Shown here piece after piece: positions 6,242 through 13,702 of a stretch of 19,480 nucleotides of DNA. Each line of letters begins with the position of its first letter. Positions within the stretch are counted from its first letter, which is position 1. This DNA is from Candidatus Nomurabacteria bacterium. GTDB taxonomy: Bacteria > Patescibacteriota > Minisyncoccia > Phycocordibacterales > PALSA-1337. Location of the stretch: contig CALRCS010000006.1 in assembly GCA_943354625.1 (NCBI GenBank), forward strand, positions 1-19,480. The letters are read 5' to 3'. The position numbers and the translations under genes are program-made. The notes under the pieces were generated by a model. That model was not told where the DNA came from. It saw only the letters and a program-made list of their open reading frames with translations, and did not search any database.

Positions 6242-6880
6242 ATGGATACTAAATTTCAAACTTCGTTCATTCCAAAAAATCCAATCTTGGTGGATAAATC
6301 AACTACTAGGTATGGCGGAGGCTCTAGTGTTTTTACTTTAATTTCAATAATCATATTCACCCTTTCTGTTGCAGGCGCAGCTTTTTCATTTATTTGGAAT
6401 CAAATATTAACTAAGAACCAGAAAAGTTATCGCGAAGAATTAATAAAGGCTAAAGAAAATTTTAATACCGTTTTAATTGATGATCTTATAAAAGCAGAAG
6501 CAAAAATCAATATAAGTAAACAATTACTAAAGAAACACTTAGCTGTATCTGAAGTGTTTGATATAATCAACCGCCTAACAAGTGATGGAATACGTTTTGA
6601 TTCTTTTGACTTCTCATCTAGTGGAATAGCAACTGATGGTCTAAAAATCACAATGAAAGGTTATGGTAATAATCTCAGTGCTGTAGCTTGGCAGTCTGAT
6701 GTATTGGGACAATCTGAAACATATGGTAAAAACGTGACTCTCATCAATCCAATTTTGACGGATTTGATACTAGATACGAGTGGAAAGGTGGCATTCACTT
6801 TTTCAGCTATGCTTAAATCAAGTGATGTTAGTTATGAAAATGCCTTTCCAAAAGCAAGTGTAGATAACCCAACACCATAA
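6242..6880 (+). CDS. pilN: type IV pilus assembly protein PilN-like
   Basis: The 212-residue bitopic inner-membrane protein has a cytoplasmic N-terminus of about 29 residues, one transmembrane helix (about 30-52) and a charged coiled-coil-like stretch (55-100). A ferredoxin-like outer domain follows, as in the PilN/GspL-C family. The short N-terminal segment (QTSFIPKNPI) is where PilN binds the PilM cleft. Sequence conservation is low, as usual for PilN, so the call rests on topology, length and position between pilM and a PilO-like gene. The start has no Shine-Dalgarno sequence. The stop is 4 nt before the next ATG, so translation is probably coupled. Confidence 0.8.
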   Translation: MDTKFQTSFIPKNPILVDKSTTRYGGGSSVFTLISIIIFTLSVAGAAFSFIWNQILTKNQKSYREELIKAKENFNTVLIDDLIKAEAKINISKQLLKKHLAVSEVFDIINRLTSDGIRFDSFDFSSSGIATDGLKITMKGYGNNLSAVAWQSDVLGQSETYGKNVTLINPILTDLILDTSGKVAFTFSAMLKSSDVSYENAFPKASVDNPTP

Positions 6881-6884
6881 ATAT

Positions 6885-7460
6885 ATGAATAGAAATGCAA
6901 CACCATTAATTTTAATAGTTCTATCACTCGGTATTTATTTTACATTTACTCGATTACAAATAGAGCAGTCAAAGACTATAGGTATGGTAAATGATCAGTA
7001 TAAGAAGGCAATTGAGGATTCAAAAACTTTAATTATCAAGAGGGATAGTATCTTAGCTACATACAATAAGATTTCACCAGAAGACCAGCTTCGTTTGGGA
7101 AAGATGGTTCCTGATAATGTTGACAATGTCCGTTTGGTCATAGATGTAAATGGTGTAGCATCACGTCATGGAATATCCATAAAAAATGTAAAAACTTCCA
7201 CAACAAAGGATCAAGTTTCTTCATCAAATAATCCAAATAATCCAGGCGCTACAAATGTAGCGGGTCCTGGTGGAAATGATTACGATACAGTGACTCTTTC
7301 TTTTGATACAACTGGTGGCTATCGGGTTTTTCAGGATTTCTTAAAGGATCTTGAGTCGAGTTTGCGTATTTTGGAAATTTCAAAGATAAGTTTGAAGGCA
7401 AATGATACAAGTAATTATGATTATAGCCTTGAAATTAAGACGTATTGGCTAAAAAAATAA
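6885..7460 (+). CDS. pilO: type IV pilus assembly protein PilO-like
   Basis: The 191-residue protein has a transmembrane helix right at the N-terminus (about 5-22), then a helical, charged region (25-70) that would form the coiled coil pairing with PilN. A ferredoxin-like domain follows (about 85-190), interrupted by a Asn/Pro/Gly-rich linker (108-127). Order, size and topology match PilO, which makes heterodimers with PilN in the alignment subcomplex. It sits 4 nt after pilN and 3 nt before the next gene. It lacks a Shine-Dalgarno site; the start is preceded by an AT-only stretch. Confidence 0.8.
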   Translation: MNRNATPLILIVLSLGIYFTFTRLQIEQSKTIGMVNDQYKKAIEDSKTLIIKRDSILATYNKISPEDQLRLGKMVPDNVDNVRLVIDVNGVASRHGISIKNVKTSTTKDQVSSSNNPNNPGATNVAGPGGNDYDTVTLSFDTTGGYRVFQDFLKDLESSLRILEISKISLKANDTSNYDYSLEIKTYWLKK

Positions 7461-7463
7461 TAT

Positions 7464-7826
7464 ATGCAAAAAAACACACCAACAACAAGTACATTTGTAG
7501 CTCTAATCGTCATCGTGGTAGTGGCTTTATTACTCTTCTTTTATTATAAAGGAAATCCAACAGATAATATTGATTCTTCTTTATCTACAAATGTCTCACC
7601 AGAAGCAATTCAGGTGACAGCAGAGAGTGAGAGTGTTCTAGCTTTATTAAATAAGATCAATAATCTAGTTATAGATGATCTCTTCTTCAAGAGTAGTGTA
7701 TATATGTCTTTGGTGGATTATTCCATTGATATACCTCAGTTAAGTGTTGGTCGAGCGAATCCATTCGCTTCCCAGTATGGTACTGTGGTGCCAAAAGTCA
7801 CAAAAGTACCTAAGCCGGGACCATAA
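7464..7826 (+). CDS. small bitopic pilus-operon protein with a PilP-like GRANPF motif
   Basis: The 120-residue protein has one N-terminal transmembrane helix (about 9-28), a polar linker, a leucine-rich amphipathic segment (about 57-92) and the C-terminal motif VGRANPFASQYG, then a Lys/Pro tail. The GR-x-NPF motif resembles the conserved GR.DPF of the lipoprotein PilP, which binds PilN/PilO near the N-terminus and the secretin through a beta domain. Here there is no lipobox cysteine and no beta domain, which makes sense if the cell has no outer membrane or secretin. I infer a shortened PilP-like partner of PilN/PilO. It lies between pilO and pilB with gaps of 3 and 11 nt. The family has no name that I know. 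Confidence 0.6.
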   Translation: MQKNTPTTSTFVALIVIVVVALLLFFYYKGNPTDNIDSSLSTNVSPEAIQVTAESESVLALLNKINNLVIDDLFFKSSVYMSLVDYSIDIPQLSVGRANPFASQYGTVVPKVTKVPKPGP

Positions 7827-7837
7827 TACTAAATAAT

Positions 7838-9553
7838 ATGAGTGTAATAGATATTCTTTTAAACAAAAATCTTATAAAGAAAGATGATCTTCAAGAGATT
7901 AGAAAATTAATTTCAACAGGGGAGTCTCTAAATTCCATTTTGGTTAGTAAAGGGGTTAATCCTTCAGATATTCTTACTGCCCAAGGTGAATTTTTAAATA
8001 TCCCTGTAAGAAGTTTGGGAGATACAGTCGTGCCAACAGAAATTCTAGATTATATTCCAGAGGAATCTGCTATTCATTATCAATTCGTGCCTATTGGGTT
8101 GAGTGATGGAACTCTTGATGTTGGTATAGTCGATCCAGACAATATTGAAGCTAGAGATGCGATAAATTTTATTGCTGCAAAGAGTAATGTTCCATATAGA
8201 GTATTTCTTATAACCTCAGATGATTATCAGAAAATAATAGAATCATATAAAGGTATTGGAGGAGAAGTTTCTAAGGCTCTTACCGAAATTGAATCAGTCA
8301 TTTCTGCCGATAAATCTGATACAGCTGATATAAAAAATAGTAAAACTGATAAGAGAACAGAATCAGTTATAGTAGAAGATGCTCCTGTTGTAAAAATTGT
8401 TGCGACTATAGTTAGATATGCAACTGAAGGTAATGCTTCTGATGTGCACATAGAACATATGCGTGAAAAAGTAAGAGTTCGTTTTCGTGTTGATGGAGTT
8501 CTAAACACTAGTCTTGTATTACCAATACAGGTTCATAATGCTGTAGTTGCTCGTATAAAAGTATTGTGCAATATGAAACTCGATGAAAAGAGAAAACCTC
8601 AAGACGGTAGATTTTCTGCGCGAATTGATGGAAGAAAAATTGATTTTCGAGTATCAACATTTCCAGCATTTTATGGTGAGAAGGTGGTTATGCGTATTCT
8701 GGATCAAGAAAAGGGGGTAAAAAATATTAGTGATATGGGTCTTACCCAGAAAAATCTTGATTTATTCAAGGAGGCAATACAAAGACCATATGGACTAATA
8801 CTTATTACTGGCCCTACTGGTTCAGGAAAGTCTACGACTCTATATTCTATGCTAAATGAAGTTGATCGAGAAAGTTTCAATGTGCTTTCTCTAGAAGATC
8901 CTATTGAATACAATATGGATGGGGTAAGTCAGTCACAAGTCCATCCTGAAATTGGTTATACCTTTGCTTCTGGACTTCGTACAACACTTCGTCAGGACCC
9001 TGATATCATAATGGTCGGTGAGATTCGAGATAAAGAAACTGCGCAGCTTGCTGTGCAAGCTGCGCTTACCGGCCACCTTGTATTCTCAACTCTCCACACA
9101 AATAACTCTGCAGGTGTTATTCCTCGTCTTATAGACATGGGAGTTGATCCCTACCTTATTGCCCCAACCTTGATTCTTGCTATTGCCCAAAGATTGGTTT
9201 CAACACTTCCACCAGGAGCAGGAAGACCTATACCAGTTGAGGGAAGTATAAAATTAATTATTGAAAAACAATTCTCAGATCTTCCAGAACAGTACAAAAA
9301 GACTTTACCTTTTTCAGATACTGTTTATGGAATAGAACCAACACCAGAATTTCCAAAGGGAACTCGTGGTCGTATGGCTGTATTTGAGGTATTTAAGATG
9401 GATAAAGAGATTGAGGGTGTAATCTTGAATAATCCTACTGAATTAGGGATAAGTCATCTACTTCGTCAGAAAGGATTACTTACAATGAAGGAAGATGCAA
9501 TATTAAAAGCCTTTCAAAGGAAGATTCCTTTTGAAGAGGTAAATAAACTTTAA
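7838..9553 (+). CDS. pilB: type IV pilus extension ATPase PilB (GspE family)
   Basis: This hexameric motor ATPase powers pilus polymerisation from the cytoplasmic face of PilC. Of 571 residues, about 1-140 form an N-terminal MshEN-like domain, followed by a Ser/Lys/Asp-rich linker (145-178). The N2 domain spans about 180-290. The RecA-like core has Walker A GPTGSGKST (325-333), LEDPIEY (352-358), Walker B DIIMVGEIRD (389-398, with E395) and the His box HLVFSTLHTN (413-422). The four-cysteine zinc-binding subdomain usual in PilB/GspE is missing: after QRLVSTLP (451-458) there is a cysteine-free stretch before GRMAVFEVFKMD. Otherwise the protein is complete. A low-complexity linker and the zinc-site loss are the only oddities. 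Confidence 0.94.
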   Translation: MSVIDILLNKNLIKKDDLQEIRKLISTGESLNSILVSKGVNPSDILTAQGEFLNIPVRSLGDTVVPTEILDYIPEESAIHYQFVPIGLSDGTLDVGIVDPDNIEARDAINFIAAKSNVPYRVFLITSDDYQKIIESYKGIGGEVSKALTEIESVISADKSDTADIKNSKTDKRTESVIVEDAPVVKIVATIVRYATEGNASDVHIEHMREKVRVRFRVDGVLNTSLVLPIQVHNAVVARIKVLCNMKLDEKRKPQDGRFSARIDGRKIDFRVSTFPAFYGEKVVMRILDQEKGVKNISDMGLTQKNLDLFKEAIQRPYGLILITGPTGSGKSTTLYSMLNEVDRESFNVLSLEDPIEYNMDGVSQSQVHPEIGYTFASGLRTTLRQDPDIIMVGEIRDKETAQLAVQAALTGHLVFSTLHTNNSAGVIPRLIDMGVDPYLIAPTLILAIAQRLVSTLPPGAGRPIPVEGSIKLIIEKQFSDLPEQYKKTLPFSDTVYGIEPTPEFPKGTRGRMAVFEVFKMDKEIEGVILNNPTELGISHLLRQKGLLTMKEDAILKAFQRKIPFEEVNKL

Positions 9554-9558
9554 TTTTT

Positions 9559-9570
9559 TATGATATAATA
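9559..9570 (+). promoter_or_regulatory. extended -10 dodecamer TATGATATAATA, internal operon promoter
   Basis: TGA-TATAAT (9561-9569) lies 6 nt from the ATG at 9576, right after the pilB stop. It would let the response regulator and the downstream pilT-pilC be transcribed separately from pilM-pilB. Confidence 0.55.
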
Positions 9571-9575
9571 TATCC

Positions 9576-9965
9576 ATGAAACCACTTTCTATACTTTTCG
9601 TTGATGATGATAAGTTTTTGTTGGATATGTATACTTTGAAATTTTCAAAAAATAATTTCACTGTAAATACAGCCCAAAATCCCGATGAAGCATTAAAAAT
9701 CATTCGTGAGGGCGTGGAGCCAGATATTTTGCTTCTAGATATCGTTATGCCCGGAATGAGCGGTCTAGATCTTCTCGGTATATTGAGAAAAGAAAATTTG
9801 ATAAAAAAGACCGTAGTAATAATGCTTACGAATCAAGGTTTGCCAGATGATGTGGCTAAGTCAAAGAAATTAAACGTGGATGGGTATATAATAAAGGCTA
9901 CTACGATTCCGTCTGAAGTTTTGACGGAGGTTAAGAAGATTTATGATAATACAAAGAAAGTTTAA
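9576..9965 (+). CDS. single-domain response regulator (CheY-like receiver)
   Basis: The 129 residues form one receiver domain with no output domain. The acidic Mg-binding triad is D10-D12 (VDDDKF), the phospho-acceptor is D55 (LLLDIVMPGMSG), the switch Thr is T85 (IMLTNQG) and the conserved Lys is K107 (YIIKATT). Such proteins act by protein-protein contact. In other bacteria PilG/PilH-type receivers control pilus extension and retraction, and a similar role is suggested by the position between the extension and retraction motors. No histidine kinase is in the window. The gene has its own leaderless-type promoter. Confidence 0.92.
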   Translation: MKPLSILFVDDDKFLLDMYTLKFSKNNFTVNTAQNPDEALKIIREGVEPDILLLDIVMPGMSGLDLLGILRKENLIKKTVVIMLTNQGLPDDVAKSKKLNVDGYIIKATTIPSEVLTEVKKIYDNTKKV

Positions 9966-9983
9966 CAAATAATAAATATATTT

Positions 9984-11042
9984 ATGGATTATAAAAAAGA
10001 GATAGAACAACTTGTAAGTGTCGTGATAAACGAAGGGGCATCAGATTTACATTTATCTGAAGGTCGAAACCCAGTTATTCGTGTATCTGGAAATCTCATA
10101 CCTTTAGTAAAGAAGATTCCTATTTCTCTTATGGACATGAAGGGATTCATAAATGAATTCTTAAGTGATTCAAATAAAGTCTTACTCGAAAGGGATCGTG
10201 ATGTAGACTTTTCATATAGTCTTTCGAATGCTCGTTTCCGTGGAAATGCTTATTATCGTCAAGCCACATTATCTATTGCTCTACGACTTATTCCAAAACA
10301 AATAAAGACTCTAGCAGAGTTAAACCTCCCACCAATACTTGAGTCTTTTACTCGTAAACAACAAGGATTTTTTCTCTGTGTAGGACCCATTGGTCAGGGA
10401 AAGTCTACAACTCTAGCTGCTTTGATTGAAATCATAAATCAAACAAGAAATGAACACATAATCACTATTGAAGATCCTATAGAGTATATTTATGAATCAA
10501 AGAAATCAATGATTGATCAGAGAGAGGTTCGTATTGATACACCAGATTTTAAAAATGCTCTTATCGCAATGTTTAGACAGGACATAGACGTCGCACTCGT
10601 AGGTGAGATGCGTGATCCAGAGACTATTTCTACAGCAGTTACAGCTGCTGAGACAGGACATCTTGTATTTTCAACACTTCACACAAACAATGCTGCTCAG
10701 ACAATAAACCGTATCATTGACTCATTCCCATCATCACAACAGGATCAGATACGAGTTCAGATTGCTGGTAGTATGACTGGTATCTTTTCTCAAAGACTTA
10801 TACCAAGAATCTCTGGTGGACTCGTCCCTGCATATGAATTACTCATAAACAATGCTGCGGTTGCAAACCTCATTCGTGAAAAAAGAATACATGAATTAAA
10901 TTCTGTTATTGAGACAAGCTCTGGTGAAGGTATGATAGACATGAACCGTTCACTAGCAGAACTTGTTAGAAAGGGTGAGATCACAGTCGAGAATGCGTAT
11001 GTGAATTCATTGAATCCCAAAAATCTTGAACGAATGATATAA
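9984..11042 (+). CDS. pilT: type IV pilus retraction ATPase PilT
   Basis: PilT drives pilus disassembly and retraction, the step needed for twitching and for pulling in DNA. The 352 residues have a PAS-like N-terminal domain (about 1-110, with EGASDLHLSEGRNPVIRVSG), then the core with Walker A GPIGQGKST (134-142) and IEDPIEY (162-168). Walker B is DVALVGEMRD (202-211, E208), the His box is GHLVFSTLHTNN (225-236), and the PilT-specific region is VANLIREKRIHELNSVIE (293-310). Walker A differs from the common GPTGSGKST, with Ile for Thr and Gln for Ser, but keeps the essential GKST. It sits directly before pilC. No Shine-Dalgarno sequence is seen. Confidence 0.93.
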   Translation: MDYKKEIEQLVSVVINEGASDLHLSEGRNPVIRVSGNLIPLVKKIPISLMDMKGFINEFLSDSNKVLLERDRDVDFSYSLSNARFRGNAYYRQATLSIALRLIPKQIKTLAELNLPPILESFTRKQQGFFLCVGPIGQGKSTTLAALIEIINQTRNEHIITIEDPIEYIYESKKSMIDQREVRIDTPDFKNALIAMFRQDIDVALVGEMRDPETISTAVTAAETGHLVFSTLHTNNAAQTINRIIDSFPSSQQDQIRVQIAGSMTGIFSQRLIPRISGGLVPAYELLINNAAVANLIREKRIHELNSVIETSSGEGMIDMNRSLAELVRKGEITVENAYVNSLNPKNLERMI

Positions 11043-11057
11043 TAATATATATAATTT

Positions 11058-12266
11058 ATGCTTTTTAATTATCAATCCATAGACCAAGCAGGGGCTCGCA
11101 AAGCGGGATCAATCGACGCTGTAAATGTTGATATCGCTATTTCCTCTCTACAGAGAAGAGGTTTTGTTATTACTTCTATACATGAAGCAGGTAAGAAAGC
11201 CGGTTTACTCGGAATGAATTTATCATGGTTTGATAAAGTATCAAATAAAGACGTGGTGATCCTTTCTCGACAGCTAGCTACTCTCTTTGAAGCCCAGGTT
11301 TCTGCTCTCCGTATCTTCAGACTTTTAGGAGCAGAAAGTGAAAATAGATTTCTTGGATTAAAATTGATTCAGATTTCTGATGATCTTCAAGCTGGAGATT
11401 CTATTTCATCCGCTCTTAGCAAGCACCCAAAAGTATTTTCTGAATTTTATATTAGTATGGTAAAGGCTGGAGAGGAATCAGGTAAATTAAACGATACTTT
11501 TGAGTATCTCGCAGATTATCTAGATCGTACTTACGAACTTGTCACAAAAGCAAAAGGTGCGCTTATTTATCCTGCATTCGTTATCATGACTTTTATTACA
11601 GTTATGATTCTTATGTTTACAATTGTTATACCAAAGATCAGTGCTATTCTAGTCGATTCTGGACAAGAGATTCCAATATACACAAAAATCGTTTTAGGAA
11701 TTAGTAATTTTCTTGTAGATTACGGTTTTATATTACTAGGTGTAGTTATTTTTGGAGGATTTTTCTTAGTGAGATTTATTCGTACGAAAGCTGGAACCGT
11801 AATATTCGATCAGTTCAAGCTAAGCATCCCTTATCTCAGCAATCTATATAGAAAGCTCTATTGGTCTCGTCTTTCTGACAATATGAACACTATGCTTGTT
11901 TCTGGAATTCCTATGATACGTTCTCTAGAACTTACATCTTCTGTTATAAATAACACTGTTTACAAAAAGATTCTTGCAGATGCAGTAGAGTCAGTAAAAG
12001 CTGGAAAGACAGTATCAGAATCTCTTTCAGGGAACGGGGAAATACCAGGTATTATGATTCAAATGATGAAAGTTGGAGAAGAGTCAGGAGAGCTCGGTAG
12101 TATTCTAAAGACTCTAGCCAAGTTCTATTCTCGAGAGGTTACTACAGCTGTGGATGCTCTTGTGGGACTCATAGAGCCACTCATGATCGTACTTCTAGGT
12201 GCTGGTGTGGCAATACTTCTAGCTTCAGTTCTTATCCCTATTTATAACGTTGCTAGTGCGCAGTAG
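11058..12266 (+). CDS. pilC: type IV pilus inner-membrane platform protein PilC (GspF family)
   Basis: PilC is the polytopic platform on which PilB and PilT act. The 402 residues show two T2SSF domains: about 65-190 (LSRQLATLFEAQVSALRIFRL; GEESGKLNDTFEYLADYL) and about 270-390 (LSDNMNTMLVSGIPMIRSLE; GEESGELGSILKTLAKFY). Each carries the family's GEESG-x-L motif. Transmembrane segments lie at about 168-195, 212-238 and 370-395, the usual three. An N-terminal domain of about 55 residues (YQSIDQAGARKAGSIDA) is typical. It closes the first part of the pilus operon. GC content is normal for the region but drops sharply in the next gene. Confidence 0.93.
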   Translation: MLFNYQSIDQAGARKAGSIDAVNVDIAISSLQRRGFVITSIHEAGKKAGLLGMNLSWFDKVSNKDVVILSRQLATLFEAQVSALRIFRLLGAESENRFLGLKLIQISDDLQAGDSISSALSKHPKVFSEFYISMVKAGEESGKLNDTFEYLADYLDRTYELVTKAKGALIYPAFVIMTFITVMILMFTIVIPKISAILVDSGQEIPIYTKIVLGISNFLVDYGFILLGVVIFGGFFLVRFIRTKAGTVIFDQFKLSIPYLSNLYRKLYWSRLSDNMNTMLVSGIPMIRSLELTSSVINNTVYKKILADAVESVKAGKTVSESLSGNGEIPGIMIQMMKVGEESGELGSILKTLAKFYSREVTTAVDALVGLIEPLMIVLLGAGVAILLASVLIPIYNVASAQ

Positions 12267-12277
12267 TAGGCGTAAAA

Positions 12278-12292
12278 GATATAAAGTATACT
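12278..12292 (+). repeat. 15-bp direct repeat, copy 1 (GATATAAAGTATACT)
   Basis: An exact copy occurs at 12311-12325, 33 bp (about three helical turns) away. It contains the palindrome AGTATACT, and TAAAGT (12282-12287) forms an inverted repeat with ACTTTA (12295-12300). The arrangement resembles an operator or tandem -10 boxes (TATACT) ahead of the ATPase gene. Confidence 0.6.
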
Positions 12293-12310
12293 GGACTTTA
12301 CTTTAAATCG

Positions 12311-12325
12311 GATATAAAGTATACT
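12311..12325 (+). repeat. 15-bp direct repeat, copy 2, overlapping a -10 box
   Basis: Identical to 12278-12292. Its TATACT (12320-12325) lies 15 nt ahead of the ATG at 12341, a suitable place for a -10 element, so a protein bound to the repeats would block or steer transcription of the ATPase gene. Confidence 0.55.
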
Positions 12326-12340
12326 CTACTATACAATAAT

Positions 12341-13564
12341 ATGATAAAAATACCCACAATCTTGTATAAAAGAAGGATATTAGAGCAAATAACGCCCTAT
12401 ATATTTACCGATGATATTATAGTACTTCACGGGGCAAGACAAGTGGGGAAAACTCATATCTTGTATTATTTAGCAAAAATTGTTCAAGAAAAAGGAGAAT
12501 TGGCTCATTTTATTGATCTTGAGGATGGTCGGTTAAAAGAAATTTTAGATAAAGGAACTGAATCATTTATTTCGTATTTAAAAGAAGAAGGACTCATATC
12601 TCAAAATAAATTATTTGTTTTTATAGACGAAATTCAGTATTTAGAAAATCCCTCATCATTTCTCAAGATTATTGCAGATCATCATAAAAATATTAAATTA
12701 TTTGTCTCTGGTTCATCTAGTTTTAATATTAAGAGTAAATTCAAAGATTCTCTTGTTGGAAGAACAGTAAATTTTGATATCTTTAATTTGTCATTTGAAG
12801 AGTTTCTTTTATTTAAGGATTACCACATAAATTTTAATGAGGTTTATACTACAAAAAAAATAGAAGAATTGGTTGAATTATATGAAGAATATATAAAATA
12901 TGGTGGTTATCCCAAAATAGTTCTAACTCCTGAAGTAGATAAAAAAAGTAAGTACATAAATCAAATAATAGACACATATGTCAAAAAAGATGTGAGAGAC
13001 TTGGCTGAGATAAATGATATAGATAAATTTAATCGTTTATTAGAGACCCTTGCATCACAGAGTGGTAAATTATTGAATATAACTGAATTAGCAAATACTA
13101 TTAATATATCTAGAATTACATTAGAAAAGTATTTATTTATATTGGAAGAAACTTATATTATAAAACTCGTAAGGCCTTATAGTGAGAATAAAAGAAAGGA
13201 ACTCTTTAAAACTCCAAAAGTCTTCTTTTTTGATACTGGACTTATGAATATATTGTGGCTTAAGGAATTTCCTAAAGAAATACTAGGTGAGATTTTCGAG
13301 ACTAGTATTTTTTCAGAACTTATTAAAAGATATGGCCTACAAGCTGTCTATTTTTGGAGGAACACAGATCAAAGAGAAATTGATTTTATACTTAAGGATA
13401 AGAATGTTTTATTACCTATAGAAGCAAAACTAAACTTTGCTAGGGTTGATGTTTCTGCAATGAAATATTTTTCTGAGGAGTATAATATTAATAAATATAA
13501 GACCGTAGCTTTGTACGGATCAAAAGGAGATAAGTCTGATTTGGTGTACCCTTGGGAAATATAA
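12341..13564 (+). CDS. AAA_14/DUF4143-family ATPase with PD-(D/E)xK-like C-terminus
   Basis: The 407-residue protein starts with a P-loop ATPase domain: Walker A GARQVGKT (31-38) and Walker B FVFIDE (92-97), then SGSSSF as a sensor-like motif. A winged-helix-like segment follows (about 243-285: ITELANTINISRITLEKYL). The C-terminal DUF4143 region contains REIDFIL...LPIEAK (D348, E361, K363), the D...ExK pattern of PD-(D/E)xK nuclease folds. The family is widespread and mobile in bacteria and archaea; its function is not established. The gene is more AT-rich than its neighbours (one 60-bp stretch near 12841 has about 18% GC). It separates pilC from the pilins and has its own repeat-containing promoter region, which suggests an inserted cargo gene rather than a pilus component. 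Confidence 0.85.
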   Translation: MIKIPTILYKRRILEQITPYIFTDDIIVLHGARQVGKTHILYYLAKIVQEKGELAHFIDLEDGRLKEILDKGTESFISYLKEEGLISQNKLFVFIDEIQYLENPSSFLKIIADHHKNIKLFVSGSSSFNIKSKFKDSLVGRTVNFDIFNLSFEEFLLFKDYHINFNEVYTTKKIEELVELYEEYIKYGGYPKIVLTPEVDKKSKYINQIIDTYVKKDVRDLAEINDIDKFNRLLETLASQSGKLLNITELANTINISRITLEKYLFILEETYIIKLVRPYSENKRKELFKTPKVFFFDTGLMNILWLKEFPKEILGEIFETSIFSELIKRYGLQAVYFWRNTDQREIDFILKDKNVLLPIEAKLNFARVDVSAMKYFSEEYNINKYKTVALYGSKGDKSDLVYPWEI

Positions 13565-13640
13565 GCTTTCTGTATGAAATACCTGTTATTTGACTAAATA
13601 TGAGGTTATCCACACAGTGTTTACTTATTTACTTTGGTTT

Positions 13641-13649
13641 TGGTATACT
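13641..13649 (+). promoter_or_regulatory. extended -10 promoter (TGGTATACT) for pilin 1
   Basis: TGG-TATACT with a weak -35-like TTTACT about 17 bp upstream. The start codon is 53 nt downstream, so the pilin mRNA has a real leader, unlike the leaderless genes. The 138-bp gap 13565-13702 holds nothing else I can identify. Confidence 0.5.
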
Positions 13650-13702
13650 TATCTCATAAGTTAATTATTAAAAGTTTTATTATTTAGTTAATCAATTTCG
13701 TT

